From positions 3,645,001 to 3,709,000 of the forward strand of contig NZ_CP141266.1 of assembly GCF_030540775.2 (NCBI RefSeq): DNA of 64,000 nt. Reading direction: 5' to 3'. Shown piece by piece: positions 18,995-28,800 of this stretch. Position 1 is the stretch's first letter, and the number at the start of each line of letters is the position of its first letter. The notes under the pieces were generated by a model that saw only the letters and a program-made list of their open reading frames with translations, searched no databases and was not told the origin of the DNA. This stretch comes from Flavivirga abyssicola (GTDB taxonomy: Bacteria; Bacteroidota; Bacteroidia; Flavobacteriales; Flavobacteriaceae). The translations under genes and the position numbers were made by a program.

Positions 18995-20023
18995 ATGAAT
19001 ATGAATCACCAACATTGGTTTACAATAAGAATAGAACATCAATATTTCTATAATAATGAATGTGATATTTTTGAATTGTTGCCAATGCATGAGACACGGC
19101 GTATCATGAAAAATTATGGAATCCGATTTCAAAAGTTAGGGCATCAATACTACGCTTATGCAGTAGTAGCGCCTTCCAAAAAAATTTGGGAAGAACTTCA
19201 AAGGGCTGAAGATTTATATTTTCAATTAATTAATACAGATCAGAATTTTGATAATTATACCAATGTAAATTTACCTAAAAAAGAAGGATCCGTATTATAT
19301 ATAACTAACTCAGAAGTTACTAATACACTTAAAGAAGAAGAAACCGTAAGTCCGTTGCCTTTAGAGACACGTCCGTTGCGTTTTAATGTAAAAGCTTCGA
19401 TAACAGAAACCACATCGGTCATTATTAAAAATAGTAAAGGACAAGACATATTTAGTCAACAGTCTTTAAAAAATCAATCCGATATTCCTATAGATATAAG
19501 TGCTTTTGGAGCAGGGATCTATCAACTATGGATAGATGGTAGCTTAACCAGTACATTTTTTGGTACATCACAGATCTTGCATACAAACTGTTATGGGATA
19601 TTACATATTCAAATGCGAAACATTCAAGAATCGCTAAAAGAAAATACCATACCCTCATTAAAGGTAAATTTTGAATCCAGAGCCACTTTTTGGGAATATG
19701 TTGTTATTGTGCCTAAAGATAAGAAAATTGAAATTCAGAATATGAGCATAGAAAGCGTAGATAGCGAAGAATATAAAACATCTGAAAAAAAAATAATCCT
19801 AGGAAATCAGGAAGCATCTCATGTTTTTACTTCTACTAATGCCATTAAGCTTAATCAAAAACCAGAAAAATATGCCACATTAAAAATTCGGTACACCAAT
19901 CAATTTTCAGATACTTTACAGGAATTGGATATGAAAATGCCAGTTCCGGGGGTATCATCTATTATAACCGAAAATGAAAATAACGAGAATTTATATTATT
20001 CTCAAACTATAATTTATGTCTAA
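18995..20023 (+). CDS. Unassigned eCIS protein between cap and sheath (cap-adaptor candidate)
   Basis: A 342-residue protein with no signal peptide or membrane segment. The first 80 residues contain aromatic and His-rich strands (WFTIRIEHQYFYNN, ETRRIMKNYGIRF) and the rest is beta-rich with repeats of the LHTNCYGILHIQ and FESRATFWEYVVIV kind. No family was recognised with certainty. It sits between the DUF4255 cap and the sheath. In the Algoriphagus eCIS an extra cap-adaptor protein bridges cap and tube, so that role is a fair guess from position. It may equally be a sheath-end or assembly protein. Confidence 0.6.
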   Translation: MNMNHQHWFTIRIEHQYFYNNECDIFELLPMHETRRIMKNYGIRFQKLGHQYYAYAVVAPSKKIWEELQRAEDLYFQLINTDQNFDNYTNVNLPKKEGSVLYITNSEVTNTLKEEETVSPLPLETRPLRFNVKASITETTSVIIKNSKGQDIFSQQSLKNQSDIPIDISAFGAGIYQLWIDGSLTSTFFGTSQILHTNCYGILHIQMRNIQESLKENTIPSLKVNFESRATFWEYVVIVPKDKKIEIQNMSIESVDSEEYKTSEKKIILGNQEASHVFTSTNAIKLNQKPEKYATLKIRYTNQFSDTLQELDMKMPVPGVSSIITENENNENLYYSQTIIYV

Positions 20024-20045
20024 CACTTAAAAACAATCAAGAAGA

Positions 20046-21683
20046 ATGTCAGTAACAGCAATGAAAACACCTGGGGTTTATATCCAAGAATTGGATGCCT
20101 TTGGAAATGCCGTTGTACCGGTACCTACTGCAATTCCGGCTTTTATCGGATACACAGGACAGACCAACTACAATGGAAAAGATTTAGTAAACAAAGCCGT
20201 GAGAATTACTTCATTGGCAGAGTTTAATGCTATTTTTGGTAGCCAACCACCACAAATTCAATTTAGTGTAAATCCAGTGCCAGCAGCTAAGCCAGCAGCA
20301 CCAGCAAAAAAAGGAGCAGACCCAGCAAAACCAGCAACTCCAGCAGCTTCAACTCCGGCTGACTTTTCTGTAGGAGGCAATGGGTATACCTTAGCAACGA
20401 GTACAGTAAATTATAGACTATATAGTGCGGTTCGGTTTTTTTACGAAAATGGAGGCGGAACCTGTTATATTGTATCTACAGGAGGGTATGATTTTTCAGC
20501 AACAGGCTTAACAGCTACCACACCTTTTACAGACGCGTTAACACTATTGGAAAAAGAAGAAGAGCCAACCATGATAGTGATACCAGATGCAGTCGAGTTG
20601 ATGGATCCTACACAAACGGAATTAGCAGAAAAATACGCGTTATGTTATACGCTACAGGGTGAAATGATAAACCATTGCGGATTACTTGGCACTAGGGTAG
20701 CTCTTTTAGATATTCCTGGTGGTTATAGTGAACCTTTGGTAGGCACAACAAGTGTTGAAGGGTTTAGAAATGCCGTAGAGCCAACATTACCTAAGTTTAA
20801 TAGTTATGCAGCGGCTTATTACCCCTGGTTACATACTACAGTAAACCAATTAACGGATATATCATATAAAAATATTGCAACGGCAAGTTATACCGCTGTC
20901 AAAGCAATGCTAAATGCAGAATTTCCAAACGTAACAGACCCTAAAACCAATAGTTCTATTCCTAATCCAATAGCAAAATACATTACAGCATTATTAGCTG
21001 CAAAACCTGCTGCAGATGGTATTACACAGGATAAAGCAGATACAGTACTTAAAAACCTAAGTGCGTCTTACAAACTGTTATTGAATCATGTATTGGAAAA
21101 ATTAAATTTAATGCCACCTAGTGCAGCTATGGCAGGGATTTATACCATTGTAGACAATAATGAAGGTGTTTGGGTAGCACCTGCAAATGTTGGTGTACAA
21201 GGTGTGATTTCACCAGCAATTAAAATAGACTTACAAGCTCAAGAAGATCTTAATGTGCCATTAGATGGGAAATCGATATGCGCCATTAGATCATTCCAAG
21301 GAAAAGGTGTGCTCGTTTGGGGAGCCAGAACATTAGATGGTAACTCTAACGATTGGAGATATGTGAATGTTAGAAGAACATTAATATACATAGAACAATC
21401 TGTAAAGGAAGCAGCAAGTGCTTATGTCTTTGCTCCTAATGATGCTAAGACTTGGGTGTCAGTAAAAAGCATGATAAGTAACTTCTTATTAGGCTTATGG
21501 AATCAAGGTGGTTTAGTAGGTCCAAAACCAGCAGATGCTTTTTCTGTAACAGTAGGACTTGGAAGTACTATGACTGCGGATGATATTCTTAATGGAAGAA
21601 TGATCGTAGCTGTAAAAGTAGCCATATCACATCCAGCGGAATTCATTGAGATTACATTCCAACAAGAGATGCAAAAAGCATAA
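20046..21683 (+). CDS. eCIS contractile sheath protein (Afp2/3/4-like)
   Basis: The 545-residue protein starts MSVTAMKTPGVYIQELDAFG, the classic opening of contractile sheath proteins, followed by PTAIPAFIGYTG. It ends with the conserved C-terminal domain: SICAIRSFQGKGVLVWGART, NVRRTLIYIEQSVKEA, LWNQGGLVG and a final FIEITFQQEM strand that takes part in the inter-subunit mesh. Residues about 77-107 form a Pro/Ala/Lys-rich low-complexity insert. Only one sheath gene is present, whereas AFP has three. The sheath contracts to drive the tube. It is followed 39 bases later by the tube gene. Confidence 0.95.
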   Translation: MSVTAMKTPGVYIQELDAFGNAVVPVPTAIPAFIGYTGQTNYNGKDLVNKAVRITSLAEFNAIFGSQPPQIQFSVNPVPAAKPAAPAKKGADPAKPATPAASTPADFSVGGNGYTLATSTVNYRLYSAVRFFYENGGGTCYIVSTGGYDFSATGLTATTPFTDALTLLEKEEEPTMIVIPDAVELMDPTQTELAEKYALCYTLQGEMINHCGLLGTRVALLDIPGGYSEPLVGTTSVEGFRNAVEPTLPKFNSYAAAYYPWLHTTVNQLTDISYKNIATASYTAVKAMLNAEFPNVTDPKTNSSIPNPIAKYITALLAAKPAADGITQDKADTVLKNLSASYKLLLNHVLEKLNLMPPSAAMAGIYTIVDNNEGVWVAPANVGVQGVISPAIKIDLQAQEDLNVPLDGKSICAIRSFQGKGVLVWGARTLDGNSNDWRYVNVRRTLIYIEQSVKEAASAYVFAPNDAKTWVSVKSMISNFLLGLWNQGGLVGPKPADAFSVTVGLGSTMTADDILNGRMIVAVKVAISHPAEFIEITFQQEMQKA

Positions 21684-21722
21684 AAAATAACTATTAATTA
21701 ATCATTTTAAAAATATACAATT

Positions 21723-22184
21723 ATGGCAGATGATGGATCAGCACAAGGTGCAATATGGCCGTTAACTAAATTTTATTTTACAGTTAGTTTAGGCTCCCAA
21801 GATAATACAGCTTCTTTTCAGGAAGTATCAGGTTTAGATACTGAAACACAAGTGGTAGAGTACAGGCACGGAGACAGCAAAACGTTTAGTACAATTAAAA
21901 TGCCTGGCCTTGCTAAATTTAGTAACGTAACACTTAAAAAAGGTGTTTTTGTAAAAGATAATAACTTTTGGACCTGGTATAATGCTATAAAAATGAATAC
22001 CATTAAAAGAGAAACAGTCGTTATCAAATTATTGGATGAGTCTGGATCACCAACAATGACCTGGACATTAACGAATGCCTGGCCTACCAAAATAACAGCT
22101 ACAGATCTAAAATCTGAAGCAAACGAAGTAGCGGTAGAAACTTTAGAATTGGCTCACGAGGGCTTAACTATTTCCAATAGTTAA
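21723..22184 (+). CDS. eCIS inner tube protein (Afp1-like, gp19 family)
   Basis: A 153-residue protein of the T4 gp19/Afp1 family. It contains WPLTKFYFTVSLGSQ, the FQEVSGLDTETQVVEYRHGD loop, the KMPGLAKFSNVTLKKGVF strand pair, and AWPTKITATDLKSEANEVAVE near the C-terminus. Hexameric rings of this protein build the lumen through which cargo is loaded. It lies between the sheath gene and the second tube-like gene, 5 bases from the latter. Confidence 0.95.
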   Translation: MADDGSAQGAIWPLTKFYFTVSLGSQDNTASFQEVSGLDTETQVVEYRHGDSKTFSTIKMPGLAKFSNVTLKKGVFVKDNNFWTWYNAIKMNTIKRETVVIKLLDESGSPTMTWTLTNAWPTKITATDLKSEANEVAVETLELAHEGLTISNS

Positions 22185-22189
22185 AACTT

Positions 22190-22636
22190 ATGAGTGATTA
22201 CCCATTACCAGGTTTTTATTTTAGACTAACATTTCCATTAGAATTAGGCTTATTTGATACTTCCTTTAAAGAAGTATCAGGTATGTCTATGGAAATGGGT
22301 ACAGAAGAAATTGCAGAAGGTGGGGAAAACCGGTTTAAACACCGGGTTCCTACCGGAGCAAAATACCAAAACCTTGTTCTAAAACGTGGCGTAACGTCAA
22401 GTGTTTCGGCCTTGTCATTATGGTGCGAAGCCACTATTGGAGGCGGATTATCATCGTCAATTATTACACAAACAGTCATATTAAGCCTTTTGGATGAAGA
22501 TAGTTTTCCTATAAAAAACTGGAGTTTTATTAACGCATGGCCTGTAAAATGGGAGTTTTCGCCATTAAACTCCATGAACAATGAAATTCTTATAGAAACA
22601 CTGGAATTATCATACGATTATTCACTAGTAGTATAA
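22190..22636 (+). CDS. eCIS tube-initiator protein (Afp5-like, gp19 family)
   Basis: A 148-residue paralogue of the tube protein, with YPLPGFYFRLTF, FKEVSGMSMEMGTEEIAEGG, KYQNLVLKRGV and AWPVKWEFSPLNSMNNEILIE. In AFP/PVC particles the Afp5-type protein forms the first ring between spike/hub and tube. The order main tube, then Afp5-like, then small Afp6-like gene is the same as in AFP. Confidence 0.92.
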   Translation: MSDYPLPGFYFRLTFPLELGLFDTSFKEVSGMSMEMGTEEIAEGGENRFKHRVPTGAKYQNLVLKRGVTSSVSALSLWCEATIGGGLSSSIITQTVILSLLDEDSFPIKNWSFINAWPVKWEFSPLNSMNNEILIETLELSYDYSLVV

Positions 22637-22639
22637 ATT

Positions 22640-22798
22640 ATGCCTATAGAAATAAGAGAGTTGATCATAAAAGTAAAAGTCGAAGAGTCTATAAAACCAA
22701 AACAAGAGGTTTTAGACATAAGCATGATAAAAGAAACCGTTGAAAACCTTTGTAAAAAAGAAGTAAAAAGACAATTACAAAAAATAAGAGAGCGCTAG
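22640..22798 (+). CDS. Small Afp6/Pvc6-like protein (DUF5908-like)
   Basis: A 52-residue ORF, ATG at 22640 and TAG at 22796-22798, directly abutting the next ATG at 22799. The sequence starts MPIEIRELIIKVKVEE and ends with a basic helix, KKEVKRQLQKIRER. The opening PIEIRELxIKxxV and the size match the small DUF5908-type proteins that follow the tube genes in Bacteroidota eCIS loci, in the Afp6 position. Its role in the particle is not established; a chaperone or baseplate assembly role is possible. Confidence 0.82.
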   Translation: MPIEIRELIIKVKVEESIKPKQEVLDISMIKETVENLCKKEVKRQLQKIRER

Positions 22799-23470
22799 AT
22801 GTCAAAAAATTTAATGACCATTACAGCATATTCAGATAATGAGTATTCCAGTAAAACAGGAGATAGTTGCACTGTACAAATAAACCCGGCATCATATACA
22901 CATGATCATACCATTGAATATAATAAATTTCAACCTGTAGGATCTCCTGGGACTTCCGTATGGTATAAAGGAACACCCCCGGAAAAAGTGACTTTTGATA
23001 TTTATTTTGATGCCACAGGGGCAGTAAGTACGGATAGTTTATTTGCATCGCAAACTCCGGTTTCAGATCAGATAGATAGCTTTAAAAGCACTTGTTTTAC
23101 CTATAATGGAAGCATACACGAACCCAACTATTTAATACTTTCATGGGGAACATTGGTTTTTAAATGCAAACTAACCGCTTTAAATATTTCGTATACGCTT
23201 TTTCAAAGTGATGGTACACCATTAAGAGCTAAATTAAGCACCACTTTTGAAGGCGCCATTTCTGCAGATGATATAGCCGCAGAAGCAGATAGTCAATCTC
23301 CAGACCTGACCCATTATATTGAAGTAAAAGAAGGAGATACGTTACCTCTAATCTGTTATCGAATCTATGGAGACAGTGGGTATTATAGAGAAGTAGCATC
23401 GTACAATAATGTTTTAAATTTTAGGAATATAGCTCCGGGGACAAAGTTGTATTTACCCCCTTTAAAGTAA
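22799..23470 (+). CDS. LysM-containing baseplate hub protein (Afp7-like)
   Basis: A 223-residue protein. Residues 1-165 match the Afp7/gp53-like N-terminal domain (CTVQINPASYTHDHTIEYNK, EKVTFDIYFDATGA, LILSWGTLVFKCKL). Residues about 172-221 are a LysM domain (HYIEVKEGDTLPLICYRIYG, ending PGTKLYLPPL). In AFP and PVC this protein joins the hub to the Afp5 ring; the LysM domain is a structural clamp there and need not bind glycan. It begins on the base after the previous stop codon. Confidence 0.92.
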   Translation: MSKNLMTITAYSDNEYSSKTGDSCTVQINPASYTHDHTIEYNKFQPVGSPGTSVWYKGTPPEKVTFDIYFDATGAVSTDSLFASQTPVSDQIDSFKSTCFTYNGSIHEPNYLILSWGTLVFKCKLTALNISYTLFQSDGTPLRAKLSTTFEGAISADDIAAEADSQSPDLTHYIEVKEGDTLPLICYRIYGDSGYYREVASYNNVLNFRNIAPGTKLYLPPLK

Positions 23471-23478
23471 ACTGAATT

Positions 23479-25266
23479 ATGGCAAGTTCACCAATAATAA
23501 GTGGAAATAACTTAGTATCATTTACCATTACCTCTGAAGGTGATGCGATTCCCGATACCTATGGTGTAGTAAGTGTGAATATATCACAAGAAATAGATAC
23601 CATAGCACAGGCACAAATTACTGTTAGAGATGGTGATCCCACAACGCAAATGTTTGAAATTGCAGACGCATCAACCTTTAAAACAGGAAATGCTATAGAA
23701 ATAGCTCTAGGATATGGAACAGATACAACAACTATTTTTTCTGGAGAAGTTACCAAACAATCGGTTAAAGTAGACGAATCCGGGACAACCTTTCAAGTTA
23801 CCTGTAAAGATATTTTAGTAAAAGCAGTAAAAAGCAAAAGTAAATTAGTGTTAACAGATTCGTTGGATAGTGACGCTATTGATCAAATTGTAGAAAATTT
23901 GGGCGTAGAAAGTAACGTTACGGCAACAACAGTACAAAAAGAAAAAATTATTCAATACAGTGCCACAGATTGGGATTTTATTGTAAGCAGAGCGCAACGT
24001 AACGGAATGGCCGTAGTAACAGATAATGGAACATTGGTGGTTAGTGCAATAACCACGGATGATGAACCTGCATTAGAACTACAATACGGTAGGGATATTA
24101 TGGAAATGGATATAGATCTTGAATCTATAGAACAATCCACATCACTTTCCATTAATGCCTGGACACCTTCAGAACAAGATTCTGTAAACTCTGAGGCAAG
24201 TGAGCCCACTGTTAATGAGCAAGGAGATGCTTCAGAATCAGATTTAGAATCAATTACTGATGCCAATGAAGCTTTTAATACCTCAATACCACTAACAGAA
24301 GATGAAGCACAACAAATTTCTGATGCCTGGTTATTGCGAAAAAGAATGTCTAAATATAGAGGCTCTATAAAATTTCCGGGATCAGCTGATGCCAAACCCA
24401 ATACATTAATTTCCTTAACAGGTTTAGGAGAGCTTTTTGATGGCGACGCTTATATATCTAGTGTGTCTCATAGTTTCAGCGGAGGAAATTGGTCTACAGA
24501 AATACAAATAGGAGTACCCCCCGAAGTACACAGTCAGAAAGTAAAAACAGCACCTTCTGAGCCAGGAACAAAAGATACACTCATTGATGTTAAAGGCATG
24601 CAAGTAGGTATTGTTAAAGATACTTATGATGAAGATGGTGGTGAATTTAGAGTGCAAGTAGAAATTCCTATTTTAAATGATACTACAGAATTTGTATGGG
24701 CACGCCTAGCTTCTTACTACGCAAGCAGTAGTTTCGGTGCTTATTTTTATCCAGAAGTAGGTGATGAGGTAATACTCGGATTTATAGATGGAAACCCTGC
24801 ATATCCCGTTATTTTAGGAAGTATGTACAGTAGTTCGTTACAACCTCCGGAAGTGGTAAGTGATAGCGATAATAATATAAAAATGCTAATGACCAGAAGT
24901 CAGTTGCAGTTCAAGTTTGATGATGAAAACATCGTGATGACTATGGTGACACCTAATGGGAATACAGTAGTGATCAGCGATCAAGATGAAGGAATAACCA
25001 TTACCGATCAAAACAGTAATCAAATACAAATGAATAGCAGTGGTATTACAATAGAAAGTAAATCGGCCATGACCATTAAGGCAGCTGATGATCTTACCAT
25101 ACAAGGATCATCGGTAAAAATAACGGCAGATAATGATGTATCTATTAGTGGAAGCTCTATATCGGCCTCCGCAAGTAATTCAGCCACACTTAATGGAGAT
25201 AGTGGATGTACAGTTAGCAGTAGCGGAGAAACAAATATAAGTGGTTCAGCAATTAACCTTAATTAA
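23479..25266 (+). CDS. VgrG-like central spike (Afp8-like)
   Basis: A 595-residue spike protein. The first about 360 residues are gp27-like (GVVSVNISQEIDTIAQAQIT, KTGNAIEIALGYG, QYSATDWDFIVSRAQRNGM). An OB-fold domain follows (GIVKDTYDEDGGEFRVQVEI, FYPEVGDEVILGFIDGNPAY, PVILGSMYSS), then a gp5-like beta-helix made of short repeats (ITDQNSNQIQMNSSGITIES, MTIKAADDLTIQGSSVKITA). The last residues, SAINLN, would be capped by the PAAR-like protein. There is a low-complexity acidic segment around 235-265. No extra effector domain follows the helix. Confidence 0.94.
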   Translation: MASSPIISGNNLVSFTITSEGDAIPDTYGVVSVNISQEIDTIAQAQITVRDGDPTTQMFEIADASTFKTGNAIEIALGYGTDTTTIFSGEVTKQSVKVDESGTTFQVTCKDILVKAVKSKSKLVLTDSLDSDAIDQIVENLGVESNVTATTVQKEKIIQYSATDWDFIVSRAQRNGMAVVTDNGTLVVSAITTDDEPALELQYGRDIMEMDIDLESIEQSTSLSINAWTPSEQDSVNSEASEPTVNEQGDASESDLESITDANEAFNTSIPLTEDEAQQISDAWLLRKRMSKYRGSIKFPGSADAKPNTLISLTGLGELFDGDAYISSVSHSFSGGNWSTEIQIGVPPEVHSQKVKTAPSEPGTKDTLIDVKGMQVGIVKDTYDEDGGEFRVQVEIPILNDTTEFVWARLASYYASSSFGAYFYPEVGDEVILGFIDGNPAYPVILGSMYSSSLQPPEVVSDSDNNIKMLMTRSQLQFKFDDENIVMTMVTPNGNTVVISDQDEGITITDQNSNQIQMNSSGITIESKSAMTIKAADDLTIQGSSVKITADNDVSISGSSISASASNSATLNGDSGCTVSSSGETNISGSAINLN

Positions 25267-25275
25267 CACTTGGCT

Positions 25276-25788
25276 ATGGAAATTAAAAAAGAAGACACAG
25301 AAAAACATAATTTATTTTTAGGTACAGGGTGGAGTTTTCCGCCTACATTTCATAAAGAAAGCTCATTAGGAGTCGAGATGGTATCTAATGAAAAAGATAT
25401 CCAACAATCTTTAGAAATATTACTGAATACAAAATTAGGAGAACGTATTATGAATCCGAGATATGGATGTGATGTATATACCTATTTATTTGAATCAATA
25501 TCAAACTCAAGAATGTATCAAATTATAGAAATGATTAAAACAGCCATCTTGAGATATGAACCCAGAATTAAGCTCATAAAAGTGCTTTTAGATGAATCTG
25601 AATATTTGGATGGTGTGATTAAAATTAATTTGGATTATAGAATTCCATCAACAAATACCAGATTTAATCTAGTATTCCCATATTATAAAATAGAAGGTAC
25701 AGACATTCCGGATTTATATAAAAAACAAGCCCGAAAGCCAAAGAGTGTGTCCGATTTGGTAGCTCTTAATAAAGAAAAGGCACAATAG
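25276..25788 (+). CDS. gp25-like baseplate protein (Afp9-like)
   Basis: ATG at 25276 is preferred over the in-frame TTG at 25270. The 170-residue protein has the gp25/lysozyme-like wedge signature: FLGTGWSFPP, VSNEKDIQQSLEILLNTKLG, GERIMNPRYGCDVYTYLFE, and IKINLDYRIPSTNTRFNLV. The conserved EKDI..SL..LL....GER..RP.YG motif is kept with P at MNP. This protein connects the baseplate wedge to the first sheath ring. Confidence 0.93.
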   Translation: MEIKKEDTEKHNLFLGTGWSFPPTFHKESSLGVEMVSNEKDIQQSLEILLNTKLGERIMNPRYGCDVYTYLFESISNSRMYQIIEMIKTAILRYEPRIKLIKVLLDESEYLDGVIKINLDYRIPSTNTRFNLVFPYYKIEGTDIPDLYKKQARKPKSVSDLVALNKEKAQ

Positions 25789-25812
25789 AAAACAGTATTG
25801 CTTAATCAATAG

Positions 25813-28800
25813 ATGATAGAAAGAAGGAAAGGAACCATACAGTATCAAAGAATAAACCCTAATCTACTTAACCCAGAGTTTAAGATAGACGAGCGTTCTT
25901 TTGAAGATTTATTAGCCTATATAGTGTCCTATGTAGAATATATTAACTTTTATACAACAGAAGATATAATTGATGGTAATTGGAAAGCTTTGGTAGAACA
26001 AGACCCGGTTATTTATATTATAGGCATTATAAAAGCACCTATAAATAGTCTTCATGAAGAAGAAAGCATTCCTGAAAAAAAGATTCAAATTTTGTTAGGC
26101 TGGTACGATAAAATAGAAAAATGGTATCATACACTATTACATTTTAAAGAAGGACTTCTTGCCAATAAAATAGGGAATGTATTGCTTGATGTGCTTCAAG
26201 ATAAAAAGCAAAACCTTGAAGATATTTTAGAAAACATAAAAGCACAAACACTTAGCACGAATTCGTTTGTTGATGCTTTAAAAATATATACAAATTCTGA
26301 AAAAGGACGTAATGATTTCGACTTGGATGAAACGACCCATACGTTTGGGAAAATGATACTTTATATTCAGAATTTTACGCGCGACTATCTGAAGAGTAAT
26401 GTTTTTGCTAAAAATGACCATATGCCCAACAACGCCATGTATATTACATTTGCGATGTTATTTAAGAAGATTCAGGACAAAATAAACACCGTAGGACATA
26501 GGCATTTAGAATTTTATTATAAAGATGTGTTACAACAAACACCTCGAAAGGGTATAGACACTCAGGCAGTAGTCTGTTTTGAATTGCTACCTAAATCAAA
26601 AGGCATTTTAATTCCAGAAAAAACACAGCTAAGTGCAGGGAAATTATTTGAAAGTAAACAAAATATCCTCTTTGAGACAACAAAGCCTTTATTAACTGTA
26701 CCAATAACCATTAGTACATTACAAACCTTATATTTTAATAAAAGTCCTTTTATAAAAATAGGAACTAACGAATCAATTATATCTAACATAGTCAAAAATA
26801 ATCTTGTTTGTGAAAAGCAAGACATAAAAGACATTGAAAACAAATCGTTATTTGGAGCAGATGAAAATTCAATTATAGATTCAGAGTTATCTTCAAAAAC
26901 AATAACCGATATTGGTTTTATGATAGGTTCTCAGGTATTGTTTCTTGAAGAAGGGGAGAGAGAAGTAAAGATCACATTTACCTTAGAAAAAGAATCTTCA
27001 GAAAACGTTTTTTGGAAATTATTGAATGAAATGGTTTCAAACCAAGGCCTTCCGTTAGATGTTATTTTTAATACCGTTTTTGAAGATGCTTTTGCCATCT
27101 CATATACCACAGCAAAAGGTTGGGAAACCGTATCATCTTATGGGGTTGTATTTAATGAAACAGAGAATACATTTAGCATCCATTTTATATTAGATAATAC
27201 AGCACCATCAATAACTATTTTACCATCAGAAACTAAGTATTCCTGGCCCATGGTAAAAGTCGTTTTAGACGAATTTGCCCCCATATATGTTTATTCCTTT
27301 TTTAAAGGAATCAAGCTAGAAGTCATAACAATTGATGTTAACGTAACAGGAATTAAAAACCTGGCAGTTTACAATAATTTAGGTAAGATGCCATTAACTA
27401 AAGCATTCAATTTATTTGGTTTGTCTCCAACAATAGGCGGGTATTTATTGGTTGGTAAAAGTGAGTTGTTTAAAAAAGAACTCGTAGATATAGATTTGCA
27501 TATAGAGTGGGATGCTGTACCAACAGATTATGGTGGTTTTGAGACTTACTATAACGAATATTCCGAAACATTTAATAATGACTCTTTTGTTGTAGATATT
27601 ACCGCATTATCTAATGGATATTGGTTCCCTAGAGAAGAAAAAACAAGAGCACAAGTCAATCTTTTTAATACAGAACCTGCAACCACTCCAGAAGGTTATG
27701 ATAGCGTTATTATATCTAAAAAGAATACCATTAAATTAAATGACCTAAGAAAATATCAATTATCCAGAGACTATAAATTACAAGACCCAATAGTTTACGA
27801 TGTGCATACCAACAGCGGTTTTTTTAAACTGTCATTTATAGCACCACAAGAAGCTTTTGGAAAAGAATTATATCAAAAAAACTATAGGGAAATAGCGACC
27901 TATAATGCTAGAAATCAAGAGTCATTACCATTGCCAAATAAACCTTTTGTACCAAAGGTAAAACAATTGGTTATGGATTACACAGCTAGTGATTCAATAT
28001 ACTTTAACAATGCATTTGATGATAGTTCAGATACAGTTCGGGGAGATTATATCCACCTAACACCTTTTGGAACAGAAAAAATAGTATCAGACAGCAGGGT
28101 GTATAAAAATACCATGGTCACAGATTTTGAAGGAGAAGGGTATCTGTATTTAAAACTATCAAATATTGAAACAGATACAACGGTATCCCTGTTTTTTGAT
28201 TTGAATAATAATGTACCGGAATATAGCGAACATCCTAACAATATCGTTATCGAATACAAAAAAATGAATAGCTGGGTAACGCTCGCTAGAAAGAATATCA
28301 TTTCAGATAGTACAAATCAATTAAGTAAATCGGGGATTATAGAATTACTGCTACCATATTATAATAATGAAGCTGGTAATCAAGACTATGAATTACGATT
28401 TGTTGCAAAGCATGATGCTTATAAATATCCGATAATACATGGTATTTACCCTAATGCTGTTGTAGCAAGCTGTATTAGCGATGATGATACCATAATAGGT
28501 AAAAAAGTTGAAGCCAATAGTATTACCAAGCCAGTAAAAAAGATTGCAGAACTTAAAAAAGTCATACAGCCAACAGCTTCTTATGGAGGAAAAATACCGA
28601 CCATACCAGAGCTGTTTTATACAGAAGTGAGCGAACGATTAAGGCATAAAGACAGAGCTTTAACCATTTGGGATTATGAACATCTTATTTTAGAATACTT
28701 TCATGACGTTATAGCTGTAAAATGTACAAACCTGGATCGGTTTTTTAAACCACAAGCAGGTAAAATTACCATTGTAGTTCTGTCCAGAACATGGAAATAT

